A stretch of DNA of 64,000 nucleotides from Sphingomonas faeni (GTDB taxonomy: Bacteria > Pseudomonadota > Alphaproteobacteria > Sphingomonadales > Sphingomonadaceae), in the NCBI RefSeq assembly GCF_003053745.1, contig NZ_QAYE01000005.1, positions 248,001 to 312,000 on the forward strand, in the 5' to 3' direction. This document shows, piece after piece, positions 46,231-55,470 of the stretch; the first letter of the stretch is position 1; each line of letters opens with the position of its first letter. A model generated the notes under the pieces. The model searched no databases and was not told the DNA's origin. It worked only from the letters and a program-made list of their open reading frames with translations. The translations under genes were made by a program, and so were the position numbers.

Positions 46231-48326
46231 CCGTTTCCGTTCCCCTCTGGCCCGCCGTGCTCGGCCGGTTCGGCTGGCAGGACCTGCCGTTCGTGCGCGT
46301 ATGGGAGAACCCGACGATCAGCGAGATCATCGGTGCGTTCGCGGGTGCGCTGGTGGTGGTCGGCGCGGTCGTCGTCGCGGCGCTGCTGACGCGCTATGGT
46401 AAGTGGCGGTATCTGTGGACCGAGTGGCTCACCAGCCTCGATCACAAGAAGATCGGCATCATGTATATCGTCGTCGCGTTCGTGATGCTGTCGCGCGCGC
46501 TGGTCGAGGCGGTGCTGATGCGGATGCAGCAGGCGGTCGCGATCGAGAACCCCGGCTTCCTGACGCCCGATCATTTCGGCCAGCTGTTCTCGACGCATGG
46601 TTCGATCATGATCTTCTTCATGGCGATGCCGTTCCTGACGGGGATGATCAACTATGTCCTGCCGCTCCAGATCGGCGCGCGCGACATGGCATTTCCCTGG
46701 GCCAATTCGATCGCGTTGTGGCTCACCATCGGCGCCGCGGGGCTGATGATGGCCAGCCTCGTCGTCGGCGAATTCTCGACCGGCGGATGGAGCGGCTACC
46801 CGCCCTATACCGAGCGCGCGTTCAGCCCCGGCGTCGGCGTCGACTATTGGATATGGGCGGTGACGTTGGGGTCGATCGGCTCGACGATGGCGGGGATCAA
46901 CATCGCCTGCACCGTCTACAAGCTGCGTGCGCCGGGGATGCGGTTCATGCGGATGCAGATGTTCGCATGGACCAGCCTGTGCACGTCGATCCTGATGATC
47001 TTCGCGATGCCGCCGCTGACCGTCGCGACGCTGCTGCTCGCGCTAGACCGCTACCTGGGGTTCCATTTCTTCACCAACGACCTCGGCGGCAACATGATGA
47101 ACTATGCCAACATGTTCTGGCTGTTCGGTCATCCCGAGGTCTACATCCTGATCCTGCCCGCGTTCGGCGTGTATTCGGAGGTCGTGTCGACCTTTTCGAC
47201 CAAGGACCTGTACGGCTACACCTCGCTGGTGATCGCGACGATGGCGATCGCGGTGCTGAGCTTCACCGTCTGGGTCCACCACTTCTTCACGATGGGGCAG
47301 TCGGCGAACGTCAACGCGGCGTTCGGGATCGCGACGATGACGATCGGCGTGCCGACCGGCGTGAAAATCTACGACTGGATCTGGACGATGTTTCGCGGCG
47401 AGGTGCGGTTTACCGTGCCGATGCTGTACGCGCTCGCGTTCATGATGACCTTCGTGCTGGGCGGCTTCACCGGCATCATCCTGGCGATGCCGCCGCTCGA
47501 CTATCTCGTCCACAACACGCTGTTCCTGGTCGCGCATTTCCACAACATGCTGATCCCGGGGCTGCTGTACGGGATGCTGGCGGGCTATTATTACTGGTTT
47601 CCCAAGGCGTTCGGGTTCCGCCTCAACGAGCGCTGGGGACGGATCGCGTTCACCTGCTGGGTGGTCGGGTTCTACCTCGCCTTCTTCCCGCTGTACGTGC
47701 TGGGCGCGAGCGGGATGGCGCGGCGGACGCAGGCGATCTTCGAACCGTCGTTCCGGCCGTGGCTGTACGTCGCGGGCGTCGGCGCGTTCATCCTGCTGGC
47801 GGCACTGACGTCGCTCGGCATCCAGTTGTGGGTGAGCATCCGCGACCGTGCCAAGACGCAGGTCGAAGCCGGCGACCCGTGGGATGGCCGCGGGCTCGAA
47901 TGGTCGGTCAGCGCACCGCCGCCCGAATATAATTTCGCGGTCCTGCCGCTGATCGACGGGCGCAACCCGTTCTACGACCACAAGCATGACGAGGGCCAAC
48001 CTGATCCCTACGCCTCACCAGCGGCTTATGAGGACATCGTCTTGCCGCGGGGCAGCGCGACCAGTGTCGTGATCGGGCTTGCCGCTGCAGTCGCCGGGTT
48101 CGGCCTGATCTGGGAGATCTGGGGGCTGACGATCGTCGCGCTGCAGGTGATCGTCGCGGCGGTCGTGCTGCGCAGCTTCGGTCGCGACCAGCACCGGACC
48201 ATTCCCGCGGCGGAGGTCGCGCGCGCGCATGAGGCCTGGCTCACGCGCGTCCGGGCGACGCCCGCGGTTCCGCGGCAACTGGAGACCGCCGCGGTCAATC
48301 GTGGCCTTGCGGAGATCGTGGCGTGA
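46227..48326 (+). CDS. cyoB: Cytochrome bo-type ubiquinol oxidase subunit I
   Basis: 699 residues, about 15 membrane helices, carrying heme b, heme o3 and CuB, the O2-reducing and proton-pumping subunit. Visible ligands and motifs: STHGSIMIFF (low-spin heme His), FGHPEVYILILPAF (CuB His and cross-linked Tyr), VWVHHFFTMG (CuB His pair) and VAHFHNM (heme His). The quinol-site region reads LSRALVEAVLMRMQQ, with Glu where E. coli has Asp75. The ATG at 46227 overlaps cyoA. No cyoE (heme O synthase) follows in the window. Confidence 0.97.
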   Translation: MTVSVPLWPAVLGRFGWQDLPFVRVWENPTISEIIGAFAGALVVVGAVVVAALLTRYGKWRYLWTEWLTSLDHKKIGIMYIVVAFVMLSRALVEAVLMRMQQAVAIENPGFLTPDHFGQLFSTHGSIMIFFMAMPFLTGMINYVLPLQIGARDMAFPWANSIALWLTIGAAGLMMASLVVGEFSTGGWSGYPPYTERAFSPGVGVDYWIWAVTLGSIGSTMAGINIACTVYKLRAPGMRFMRMQMFAWTSLCTSILMIFAMPPLTVATLLLALDRYLGFHFFTNDLGGNMMNYANMFWLFGHPEVYILILPAFGVYSEVVSTFSTKDLYGYTSLVIATMAIAVLSFTVWVHHFFTMGQSANVNAAFGIATMTIGVPTGVKIYDWIWTMFRGEVRFTVPMLYALAFMMTFVLGGFTGIILAMPPLDYLVHNTLFLVAHFHNMLIPGLLYGMLAGYYYWFPKAFGFRLNERWGRIAFTCWVVGFYLAFFPLYVLGASGMARRTQAIFEPSFRPWLYVAGVGAFILLAALTSLGIQLWVSIRDRAKTQVEAGDPWDGRGLEWSVSAPPPEYNFAVLPLIDGRNPFYDHKHDEGQPDPYASPAAYEDIVLPRGSATSVVIGLAAAVAGFGLIWEIWGLTIVALQVIVAAVVLRSFGRDQHRTIPAAEVARAHEAWLTRVRATPAVPRQLETAAVNRGLAEIVA

Positions 48327-48949
48327 GCGAACCCGAACTGTCGCACGCCGGCCTCAACCTTGGCGATACCGGCGAACTGACGCAGGACCAGGCGGAGAAC
48401 GCGATCTTCGGCTTCTGGATTTTCCTGATGAGCGACGCGGTGATCTTCGCGCTGCTGTTCGCCACCTATGGCACGATGATCGCCAGCACCGTCGGCGGCC
48501 CGACGCCCGCCTCAGAATTCAAGCTGCTGCCCGCGTTCGTCGAGACGCTGCTGTTGCTGACGAGCAGCGCGACGTTCGGCCGCGCGACGATCGCCATGAA
48601 GTACGACGAACCGCGCCGCGTGCTGTTCGGCTGGCTCGGTGCGACGCTAGGTCTCGGCCTCGTCTTCCTCGCGCTCGAGGCGAACGACTTCGCGACGATG
48701 TTCGCGCACTGCGCCTATCCGATGCGCAGCGGCTTCCTGTCGTCGTTCTTCGCGCTGGTCGGGCTGCACGGGCTGCACGTCGCGGTCGCGTGCTTCTGGC
48801 TGGTCGTGATGGTCGGCCAGGTCTGCGCCTATGGCCTGGATGCGCGGGTGAGGATCAACCTGTTGCGGCTGGGGCTGTTCTGGCACCTGCTCGACATCGT
48901 CTGGATCGCGATCTTCTCGGTCGTCTATCTGCAGGGGAACATCGGATGA
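48323..48949 (+). CDS. cyoC: Cytochrome bo-type ubiquinol oxidase subunit III
   Basis: 208 residues, five membrane helices, typical for CyoC (about 204). GTG start at 48323 overlaps the cyoB stop (GTGA) and has GGAG upstream. The motif FGFWIFLMSDAVIFALLFAT and the LHGLHVAVACFWLV block are conserved in subunit III of heme-copper oxidases. It stabilises subunit I; no cofactors. Confidence 0.96.
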   Translation: MSEPELSHAGLNLGDTGELTQDQAENAIFGFWIFLMSDAVIFALLFATYGTMIASTVGGPTPASEFKLLPAFVETLLLLTSSATFGRATIAMKYDEPRRVLFGWLGATLGLGLVFLALEANDFATMFAHCAYPMRSGFLSSFFALVGLHGLHVAVACFWLVVMVGQVCAYGLDARVRINLLRLGLFWHLLDIVWIAIFSVVYLQGNIG

Positions 48950-49251
48950 GCGACCGGACACGCGAACTCAGAACCTATGCGATCGGCTATGGCCTGTCGC
49001 TCGTGCTGACTGTGGCGGCTTTCGCGATGGTCCGTTGGCCGTCGTTCGGTGCGCGCGCGATCTTCGGCATCGTGCTGGCGCTGGGGCTCATCCAGATGGC
49101 GGTGCAGTTCCGCTGTTTCCTCCACATCAGCTTCAAGCGTTCGTCGCGCCACGACCTGCAACTGATCCTGTTCTCCGCGCTCATCATAGCGTTGATGGTG
49201 TCGGGAACGCTGGTGATCCTGTTCAACCTGCGTGGGCGGATGATGGGGTGA
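48946..49251 (+). CDS. cyoD: Cytochrome bo-type ubiquinol oxidase subunit IV
   Basis: 101 residues with three membrane helices. YAIGYGLSLVLTVAAFAMVR, LIQMAVQFRCFLHI and a last helix LILFSALIIALMVSGTLVIL match CyoD (about 109 residues), an assembly subunit. The ATG at 48946 overlaps the cyoC stop (ATGA). End of the cyo operon. Confidence 0.94.
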   Translation: MSDRTRELRTYAIGYGLSLVLTVAAFAMVRWPSFGARAIFGIVLALGLIQMAVQFRCFLHISFKRSSRHDLQLILFSALIIALMVSGTLVILFNLRGRMMG

Positions 49252-49351
49252 GGGAGGGCGACCGCATAGAGGGGTGAACCGAACGAGGGCCCGCAGCGTT
49301 TGAACGGCAGCCGACACGCGCGACGTGCGCGGCGCAGTAGGAGAGTAGAGC

Positions 49352-49540
49352 GTGGCGCAATCACCGTTCCTGAACGATCCGCGGGAACAGCTGGCCAGGC
49401 ATATCGCTGCGGCGGTCGTCTCACCGATCAACGAGGTCCGCGCCATGCACATCAGGGCGGCGGAGCATCTCTCCGAACTGGCGAAAGAGAACCGCCTGCC
49501 GGCGCGCTCGGGCAAGACCAAGACGGCGAAAGACGCTTAG
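49352..49540 (+). CDS. 62-residue hypothetical protein
   Basis: Starts at GTG 49352, preceded by GGAGA seven bases upstream. The product is helical and basic, with RAMHIRAAEHLSELAKENRL in the middle and a Lys/Thr-rich tail (SGKTKTAKDA). No domain recognised. It lies 100 bases after cyoD. A weak EcfG-like match (TGAAC, 18 bases, GTTT at 49275-49301) sits upstream, so it may belong to the stress regulon rather than the cyo operon. Confidence 0.6.
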   Translation: MAQSPFLNDPREQLARHIAAAVVSPINEVRAMHIRAAEHLSELAKENRLPARSGKTKTAKDA

Positions 49541-49580
49541 AGGTTTCGGACCGTATCGACCTGTCGGCGAGTCGACGAGG

Positions 49581-49940
49581 GTGACATCGATCGGCTGGAT
49601 GCCGGCGGCTCGGCGAGCCTGTGAGAATTTTCGCGCCGCGACCGCCGGTTCGCGCAACGCCAAGCACTCCGTCTATATCGTGCTGCTGCATGATTCGCGG
49701 TTCCCGGAGCGGTGGGGATTGTATGTCGGGCAGACGTCGCGCGATCCGGACTGGCGGTTCGATCAGCACAAGCTGGGGTACAAGGCGAGCGGTGCGGTCA
49801 GGAGGTTCGGGGTGCATCTGCTGCCCGAGCTCGTCGAGCATCTGAACCCAATGCAGCAATGGGAGTCGCTGGACCTCGAAGCCGCACTCGCCGATGCGCT
49901 TCGGGAGGCGGGCGTTCCGTGGGTCGAGGGCGGCCATTAG
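49581..49940 (+). CDS. Small GIY-YIG-like protein
   Basis: 119 residues from GTG 49581, with an in-frame ATG at 49599; neither has a clear ribosome site. Residues 27-90 look like a reduced GIY-YIG nuclease core: SVYIVLLHDS in place of GIY, LYVGQTSRDPDWRFDQHKLG in place of the YIG strand and its downstream Arg and His, then a Glu in SLDLEAALADAL. GIY-YIG domains cut or bind DNA. With VY replacing GIY, activity is uncertain. No nearby recombination or repair gene. Confidence 0.65.
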   Translation: MTSIGWMPAARRACENFRAATAGSRNAKHSVYIVLLHDSRFPERWGLYVGQTSRDPDWRFDQHKLGYKASGAVRRFGVHLLPELVEHLNPMQQWESLDLEAALADALREAGVPWVEGGH

Positions 49941-50088
49941 CGCGCGACTGGCATCGATGCGGAGCCTATCGTTCGATGCAGTGATCGACCTGGTCGTTGG
50001 GGCAGAGAAATAATATGCGGCGTAACTGCATGGAAACGCCTCGCTTCTTGGGATACGCGCTATCCCGATCAACGGGAATGGCACGCGC

Positions 50089-50292
50089 ATGGCGACAATC
50101 GGGACAGTAATCGACGAGACCGGGATGCTGCTTCGCGATGGCGGTGCCTTCTATCTGCGTCGGGATATCGGTGGTCGCTATCAGCTCGAGCTGCACCGCG
50201 TACCGGTCGATCTGGTCGAGAAGCGGGTGCGCGTGCGTGGTACGCTCGTCGGCGCCGACCTGGTCAACGCGGACGGTGTCGCCCCGGAATAG
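50089..50292 (+). CDS. DUF5818-like small protein
   Basis: 67 residues: GTVIDETGMLLRDGGAFYLR and LVEKRVRVRGTLVGADLVNA. The pattern (short beta-rich protein with a VRVxG block and GxDLVxA end) resembles DUF5818, a small OB-like family common in sphingomonads with unknown function. ATG at 50089, weak ribosome site. Stands alone between the GIY-YIG-like gene and rpsU. Confidence 0.6.
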   Translation: MATIGTVIDETGMLLRDGGAFYLRRDIGGRYQLELHRVPVDLVEKRVRVRGTLVGADLVNADGVAPE

Positions 50293-50505
50293 ACGCGTTC
50301 AGGTATGGATGGCGGCGTGAGGCCTGGGCCGGAGCCGGGACGGGCTCAACTGCCAAAGTCGTTAGGCAGCCGTCATCGTCAGCAGCGATGATTCTGCTGT
50401 GAACTCACAGTTACGTCGGCAGGATGTCGGGATCGAGTGGATACGCGATGTCGCGAATCAATCGGCCAGTGCTGCAGGCGCCATTCCGGAACGGCGCATG
50501 ATGTC

Positions 50506-50546
50506 GGACCGGGCTTGCACGACCATTATCGTGCAAGACCCGGTCC
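50506..50546 (-). terminator. Hairpin downstream of rpsU
   Basis: GGACCGGG...TTGCACGA (50506-50522) pairs with TCGTGCAA...CCCGGTCC (50529-50546) around a six-base loop, nine bases past the rpsU stop. No T run follows, so termination may rely on the stem or another factor. Confidence 0.6.
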
Positions 50547-50554
50547 GGGAACGA

Positions 50555-50755
50555 TCAGTTATCGCGCTCGGCGCGCTTGCGATCGGCCTTGCGTGCACGG
50601 CTGACAGCGGCAGCATGCTCTCGTGCACGCTTCTCCGACGGCTTCTCGTAATGACGACGAAGCTTCATCTCGCGGTACACGCCTTCGCGCTGCAGCTTCT
50701 TCTTCAAGGCGCGGAGGGCCTGGTCGACGTTGTTGTCGCGAACGATTATTTGCAT
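50555..50755 (-). CDS. rpsU: 30S ribosomal protein S21
   Basis: 66 residues, [20 protein letters not shown] followed by a highly basic helical tail ([20 protein letters not shown]). This is bS21, which binds the 3' region of 16S rRNA in the small subunit and assists initiation. Length is within the alphaproteobacterial range. It lies alone on the minus strand with a strong hairpin after its stop. Confidence 0.97.
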   Translation of the reverse strand: MQIIVRDNNVDQALRALKKKLQREGVYREMKLRRHYEKPSEKRAREHAAAVSRARKADRKRAERDN

Positions 50756-50899
50756 GCTATCTAGGGCTCTCGGCTATCGTGACGGTCTTTCGAATCAACG
50801 CCCGCTTTATGAGCGACGCGACAGGAAGCCAAGTCCCTATCGGCCTGGCCGACCACGCGGCCGTCGTTCAGGGGGTTTTTCGCCTGTTTGGGTCGATCG

Positions 50900-53878
50900 T
50901 CACAGCTTGAAGTTGACGCCGAACGTCACCGTGCGACCGATCCGGGTCTGGAACAGCGTGTCCTGACGGACGCTATCGGTATAAAGCCGGTTCTGCTCGT
51001 CGGTCAGGTTGGTCCCCTCGAGGATGAGCTTCACGGTGTCCGTCACTGCAAAAGACGCGGACGCATCGACGAACAGCGTGCTGTCGTTGCCCTGGAGATC
51101 GCTGCCGGGGGAGGCGGGGATGCCGCGGATGAAGCCGTCGCGGTAATTGGCGGTGCCGCGGATGCTGAACTTGCTGTCCTCGTAATAGAGCGTGCCGGAT
51201 GCGGTGTTCGTCGACAGGCCGATCAGGTTCGCGGTGGTCGTGACGGTCGGCACGCCGTTCACGCTGGCGAGGATATAGTCGATCCGCGAGGTGACGTGCG
51301 TATAGTTCGCCAGCGCGCCGAAGTTCCTTAGGAACCCTGGCAGGAAGGTGAACGGCACCTGCGCGTTGACCTCGACGCCCTTCAACGGGCCACCTGGCGT
51401 GTTGAGCGGCTGCGCGATCGTGAACTGTTCGCTCGGCAACGTGTTGCTGCCCGCAAGGAGTTCGTTCGGTAGGCCGAGATCGCTGAAAGGGATGAGCGTG
51501 TTGACGCTCTGCACGTAGGATTTCAGATCCTTGTAGAAGAACGCGGCGGACAGCAGTGCGCCCGGGCGGAAATACCATTCGATCGCGGCATCGAAGGTGT
51601 TGGCGCGGATCGGATCGAGCTGTGGGTTCTGTACGCTGCCGTTGCGCGTGATCGCGTTGACGCCGCTAGTGGGGGTCAGCACGCCGAGTTCCGGTCGGGC
51701 GAGCACTTTCGCGCCCGAGAAGCGGAACAACAGGTCTTCGATCGGCTCAATGACGAGGTTACCGGAGGGCAGCCAGTCGCTGTAGCGCTTGTTGGCGGTG
51801 GCGAACCGCCCGGTCACGCCGGTTGGCGAGCCTGCGAGCGCGACCGAGATGAAGCCCGACGACAGCTGGTCGGTGTGGACGAAGCGGACGCCCGCATCGC
51901 CGCGGACACCGATGCCGCCGAGCCGGTCGCCGAGATCGAACGCCGCCATCGCATAAGCCGACGAGACTTCCTCGAGCACCCGGCTGGACTGCGCGCCGCA
52001 TTCGGTGCCGCAATAGCGCACCGCATCCAGGTTGAACGTGCTGATCAACTTGTCGGGATCGAGCGAAACCCAGCTCGACGGCGCGCCGTTGCCCCAGAGA
52101 TTGCCGACGCCGCTGATCTGGTGCGTGATGTCGGCGAGCGTGGTACCGGCGGGCAGCGCCCTAGTGAGCGTGTCGGCGGTGTACGGAATGACGTTGCGCA
52201 GTGTGAAATCGCTGCGGCGATATTGGCCGCCCGCCTTCAGCGTCAGCACGTCGGCGACCTTCCAATGTAGATTCGCTTCCGCGGTCAGTCCGTTGTTGGT
52301 GTTGGTCGAGGGACGCGCCTGGAAGCTGTAGCCGCCGCGCACGGTGCCATCGGCAAGCGCAGGTCCGTAGTTGAAGCGGGTCGGATCGGACACGTCGAAA
52401 CCGAAGCCAAGCTTCGGCGTATCCTTGCCGTCGCGGTAGTCGATCGAGAAATTGGGCGTGTCGATGGCGTCCATGAAATACTGGAAACGCCGTTTGCCGA
52501 AGGCCTTAGCCTGATTGAGCCCGAACAAAGCGGTGATCCCGAAGCTGTCGGTGAAGTCGTGCTTGATGTTGAGATTGACCTGCTTGAACGTCGACGTGAA
52601 ATCGTCGACCAGCCCTTCGGAGCGAACGTCGACGCCGTCGAACAGGCCGTAGATCAGGCCGCCTTGCGGTGTCAGCTGGACGTCCTTGATCGACATCACC
52701 GGCTGGCCGTTGTTCGCCGCCGACCGCGCGAACGAAATCGCTTCGATGTAATTGTCCCGGCGCACGACGTGGAAACGCGAATAAAGCAGGTCGAGCGAAA
52801 TATCGGTCGCCGCGTCAGGCTGGAACTGGAAGCTGAGCGTCCCGCCGAGCCGCTTCTGCTTTTGCTCCGAATTCAGATAGCGCGGGATGCGCGGGAAGAA
52901 CGCGCCGCTGCCGGCGGTGTTGGGCAGGTCGGGGCGGCGCGCGGCGAGCACCGTGTTGAACGCCGCCGCCGTGCTGGTACGGGGCGTGCCGGGATAACAG
53001 TTCGCGGCATCGGCACCCTTGCTGCCGATCGCCGGCGTGGGGGGCGCGAAGCCGACCGGCGAACAGAACAGCCCGTTGGTATTGGCGGACAGGATGTCGA
53101 CCGCGGAATAGCCGACTTCGCGGATGTCGCGCTCCTGATAGGCGACCGAGCCGAGGACGCCGAACCGTCCGTCGTCGAATTTCTTCGCGATCAGCAGCGA
53201 GGCGCGTGGGTTCACCTTCTTCGCCAGTTCGCTGTAGACGCCGCGGACGGTCGCGCTGAGCGTGAAGTCCTGCTTGCCCGCCAGTGGCTTCGGTGCAGAG
53301 AGGTCGACGGTCGCGCCGAGCGAGCCTTCCTCGACATCGGCCGACGGCGTCTTGCGCACCGCGAGCGACGAAAAGATCTCGGTCGGGAACACGTTGAAAT
53401 CGAAACTACGACCGTTGTTGCCACCGCCATAGATGTCGGACGATCCGGTCTGCGATGTGCCTTCCATGCCGTTGATGCGGACGCGGGTGAACGCCGCGCC
53501 CAGCCCGCGGACCGAGATGTTGCGGCCTTCGCCACCGTCGCCGCGGGCAAGCGCGACGCCGGGAATGCGCTGCATCGATTCGGCCAGGTTCGAGTCGGGG
53601 AACTTGCCGATGTCCTCCGCGACGATGCTGTCGATCGCGGCGGTTTCGTTGCGCTTCTGGTTGATCGCGGTGGTGAGCGAGGCGCGGAAACCCGTGACGA
53701 TGATGTCGTCGGTCTGGACTACGTCGGCGGGCGTTGCGGGTTCAGCGGGAGTCTCAGCAGTTGTCGTCGTCGGCGGGGATGCCTGCTGAGCCGTGGCGGT
53801 GGTCGCAACCCCGGCAGAGAGCAGCGCGAGCATCGATGTGCCGCTACGAATGCAGGCCGTGAGACATAAACCGTTCAT
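50900..53878 (-). CDS. TonB-dependent outer-membrane receptor beside the rhamnose operon
   Basis: 992 residues from ATG 53878, just after a GGGGGGA stretch and before a signal peptide (GTSMLALLSAGVATTATAQQ); the frame is open 24 codons further. TonB box DIIVTGFRAS, plug with IGKFPDSNLAESMQRIPGVA and GRNISVRGLG, barrel ending TVTFGVNFKL. Same carbohydrate-import subclass as the receptor at 32830. It is divergent from L-rhamnonate dehydratase, so the likely cargo is a rhamnose-containing glycan fragment (inference). Confidence 0.96.
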   Translation of the reverse strand: MNGLCLTACIRSGTSMLALLSAGVATTATAQQASPPTTTTAETPAEPATPADVVQTDDIIVTGFRASLTTAINQKRNETAAIDSIVAEDIGKFPDSNLAESMQRIPGVALARGDGGEGRNISVRGLGAAFTRVRINGMEGTSQTGSSDIYGGGNNGRSFDFNVFPTEIFSSLAVRKTPSADVEEGSLGATVDLSAPKPLAGKQDFTLSATVRGVYSELAKKVNPRASLLIAKKFDDGRFGVLGSVAYQERDIREVGYSAVDILSANTNGLFCSPVGFAPPTPAIGSKGADAANCYPGTPRTSTAAAFNTVLAARRPDLPNTAGSGAFFPRIPRYLNSEQKQKRLGGTLSFQFQPDAATDISLDLLYSRFHVVRRDNYIEAISFARSAANNGQPVMSIKDVQLTPQGGLIYGLFDGVDVRSEGLVDDFTSTFKQVNLNIKHDFTDSFGITALFGLNQAKAFGKRRFQYFMDAIDTPNFSIDYRDGKDTPKLGFGFDVSDPTRFNYGPALADGTVRGGYSFQARPSTNTNNGLTAEANLHWKVADVLTLKAGGQYRRSDFTLRNVIPYTADTLTRALPAGTTLADITHQISGVGNLWGNGAPSSWVSLDPDKLISTFNLDAVRYCGTECGAQSSRVLEEVSSAYAMAAFDLGDRLGGIGVRGDAGVRFVHTDQLSSGFISVALAGSPTGVTGRFATANKRYSDWLPSGNLVIEPIEDLLFRFSGAKVLARPELGVLTPTSGVNAITRNGSVQNPQLDPIRANTFDAAIEWYFRPGALLSAAFFYKDLKSYVQSVNTLIPFSDLGLPNELLAGSNTLPSEQFTIAQPLNTPGGPLKGVEVNAQVPFTFLPGFLRNFGALANYTHVTSRIDYILASVNGVPTVTTTANLIGLSTNTASGTLYYEDSKFSIRGTANYRDGFIRGIPASPGSDLQGNDSTLFVDASASFAVTDTVKLILEGTNLTDEQNRLYTDSVRQDTLFQTRIGRTVTFGVNFKL

Positions 53879-54233
53879 TGGTATCCCCCCTTTGCGCAGA
53901 ACCACTCTTTGGTGATTTACCACATTGTAAGATGACTGATCACATATCATCTATTTATGGCCGTGTCAGGCCTTTTCCGTGGGGTGGTTGGATGTGACCC
54001 GGTCCGCAGGCTGCACGAAGGATTTCCAGTATCAGTTCAAGTCTGGGTTTGACGCGGACATTCTCATCAAGTAATCATTCGTCTCACAAAATGAGATGAT
54101 GCAAATCATCGGGTGAGACGTGGATATGCTGCGTTGCCGGGTTGAACGAGACCGGGCGGGCAGGACGCGGACATCGTTCGATGGTGTGTACGACGCGCCT
54201 CCGGTGGGGCGCGGGGGATGAGGAGCGTTGAGC
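53879..54233. promoter_or_regulatory. Divergent promoter region between TonB receptor and rhmD genes
   Basis: 355 bases without a gene. TACAAT on the minus strand (53929-53924) is a plausible -10 for the receptor, the same hexamer as before the mannan receptor. TGATCA at 53937-53942 is a small palindrome next to it. The nested inverted repeat at 54081-54119 lies on the rhmD side. Confidence 0.45.
54081..54119 (+). promoter_or_regulatory. Nested inverted repeat upstream of rhmD
   Basis: Perfect outer arms GTCTCAC (54081-54087) and GTGAGAC (54113-54119) enclose a second perfect repeat GATGAT-GCAA-ATCATC (54095-54110). It is 115-150 bases before the rhmD start and suits a transcription-factor operator or an RNA structure in the leader. 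Confidence 0.55.
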
Positions 54234-55427
54234 GTGGCGATTGTGACTTTGCCGAAGATCAAGCACGTCCGGGCGTTCGTCGTTCGTGGTGGTGGTGCCG
54301 ATTATCACGACCAAGGCGCGGGGCACTGGATAGATGACCACATCGCGACGCCGATGAGCCGCTATCCCGAATACCGCCAGTCGCGGCAGAGCTTCGGGAT
54401 CAACGTGCTCGGTACGCTGGTCGTCGAGATCGAGGCCGAGGACGGCACGGTCGGCTTCGCGGTCACGACAGGGGGCGAACCCGCGGCGTTCATCGTCGAA
54501 AAGCACCTCGCGCGCTTCCTCGAAGGGCGCTCGCCGACCGAGTATGAGAAGATCTGGGACCAGATGTACTTCTCGACGCAATATTACGGCCGCAAGGGGC
54601 TGGTCGTGAACGCGATCTCCGGCGTCGATCTCGCGCTGTGGGATCTGCTCGGCAAGCTGCGCCAGGAGCCGGTCTATCATCTGCTCGGTGGTGCAGTGCG
54701 CGACGAACTGCAATTCTACGCGACCGGCGCGCGGCCCGACGTCGCCAAGGAGCTCGGCTTCATCGGTGGCAAGATGCCGCTCCACCACGGCCCCGCCGAG
54801 GGCGCCGAGGGCATGAAGAAGAACATCGCGATGATCGCCGACATGCGCGAGAAATGCGGTCCCGATTTCTGGCTGATGCTCGACTGCTGGATGGCGCTCG
54901 ACGTCGACTATGCCACGCGGCTCGCGATCGCGGCGCACGAGCACGGCCTGAAGTGGATCGAGGAGGCGATCAGCCCCGACGATTACTGGGGCTATGCCGA
55001 ACTGAAGCGCAACGTGCCCAAGGGCATGCTGGTCACCACCGGCGAGCATGAGGCGACGCGCTGGGGCTTCCGGATGCTGCTCGAAATGGAGTGTTGCGAC
55101 ATTATTCAGCCGGACGTCGGCTGGTGCGGCGGCGTCACCGAACTGCTCAAGATCAGCGCGCTGGCCGATGCGCATGGCAAGATGGTCGTGCCGCACGGGT
55201 CGTCGGTCTACAGCTATCACTTCGTCATCACGCGCCACAATTCGCCGTTCGCGGAATTCCTGATGATGCATCCCGGACCGACCGAGGTAGTGCCGATGTT
55301 CCACCCGCAGTTGCTCGGCGAGCCCGTGCCGCAGAACGGCCGGATAAAGGCGAGCGCGCTCGATGCGCCGGGCTTCGGCGTCACGCTCAACCCCGAGATC
55401 GCGATGCACCGCCCGTACACGCATTGA
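54234..55427 (+). CDS. rhmD: L-rhamnonate dehydratase
   Basis: 397 residues, enolase superfamily; dehydrates L-rhamnonate to L-2-keto-3-deoxyrhamnonate with Mg2+. Very close by eye to E. coli Rhm[51 protein letters not shown] and [11 protein letters not shown]. Metal ligands are in LMLDCWM, KWIEEAI and TTGEHEA, and the catalytic His is in VPHGS. GTG 54234 is chosen because AGGAG lies eight bases upstream; TTG 54228 is too close to it. First gene of the rhamnose operon. Confidence 0.96.
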   Translation: MAIVTLPKIKHVRAFVVRGGGADYHDQGAGHWIDDHIATPMSRYPEYRQSRQSFGINVLGTLVVEIEAEDGTVGFAVTTGGEPAAFIVEKHLARFLEGRSPTEYEKIWDQMYFSTQYYGRKGLVVNAISGVDLALWDLLGKLRQEPVYHLLGGAVRDELQFYATGARPDVAKELGFIGGKMPLHHGPAEGAEGMKKNIAMIADMREKCGPDFWLMLDCWMALDVDYATRLAIAAHEHGLKWIEEAISPDDYWGYAELKRNVPKGMLVTTGEHEATRWGFRMLLEMECCDIIQPDVGWCGGVTELLKISALADAHGKMVVPHGSSVYSYHFVITRHNSPFAEFLMMHPGPTEVVPMFHPQLLGEPVPQNGRIKASALDAPGFGVTLNPEIAMHRPYTH

Positions 55428-55470
55428 TCCAGTCTCTCTTTTCGCCATTCTCTTTTCCGAAAGTCCCCTC

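Noticed and set aside
49252..50554. A tRNA or small RNA among the short genes after cyoD
   Set aside because: No cloverleaf-like TTCGA arm with matching acceptor stem was found; only the rpsU hairpin stands out.
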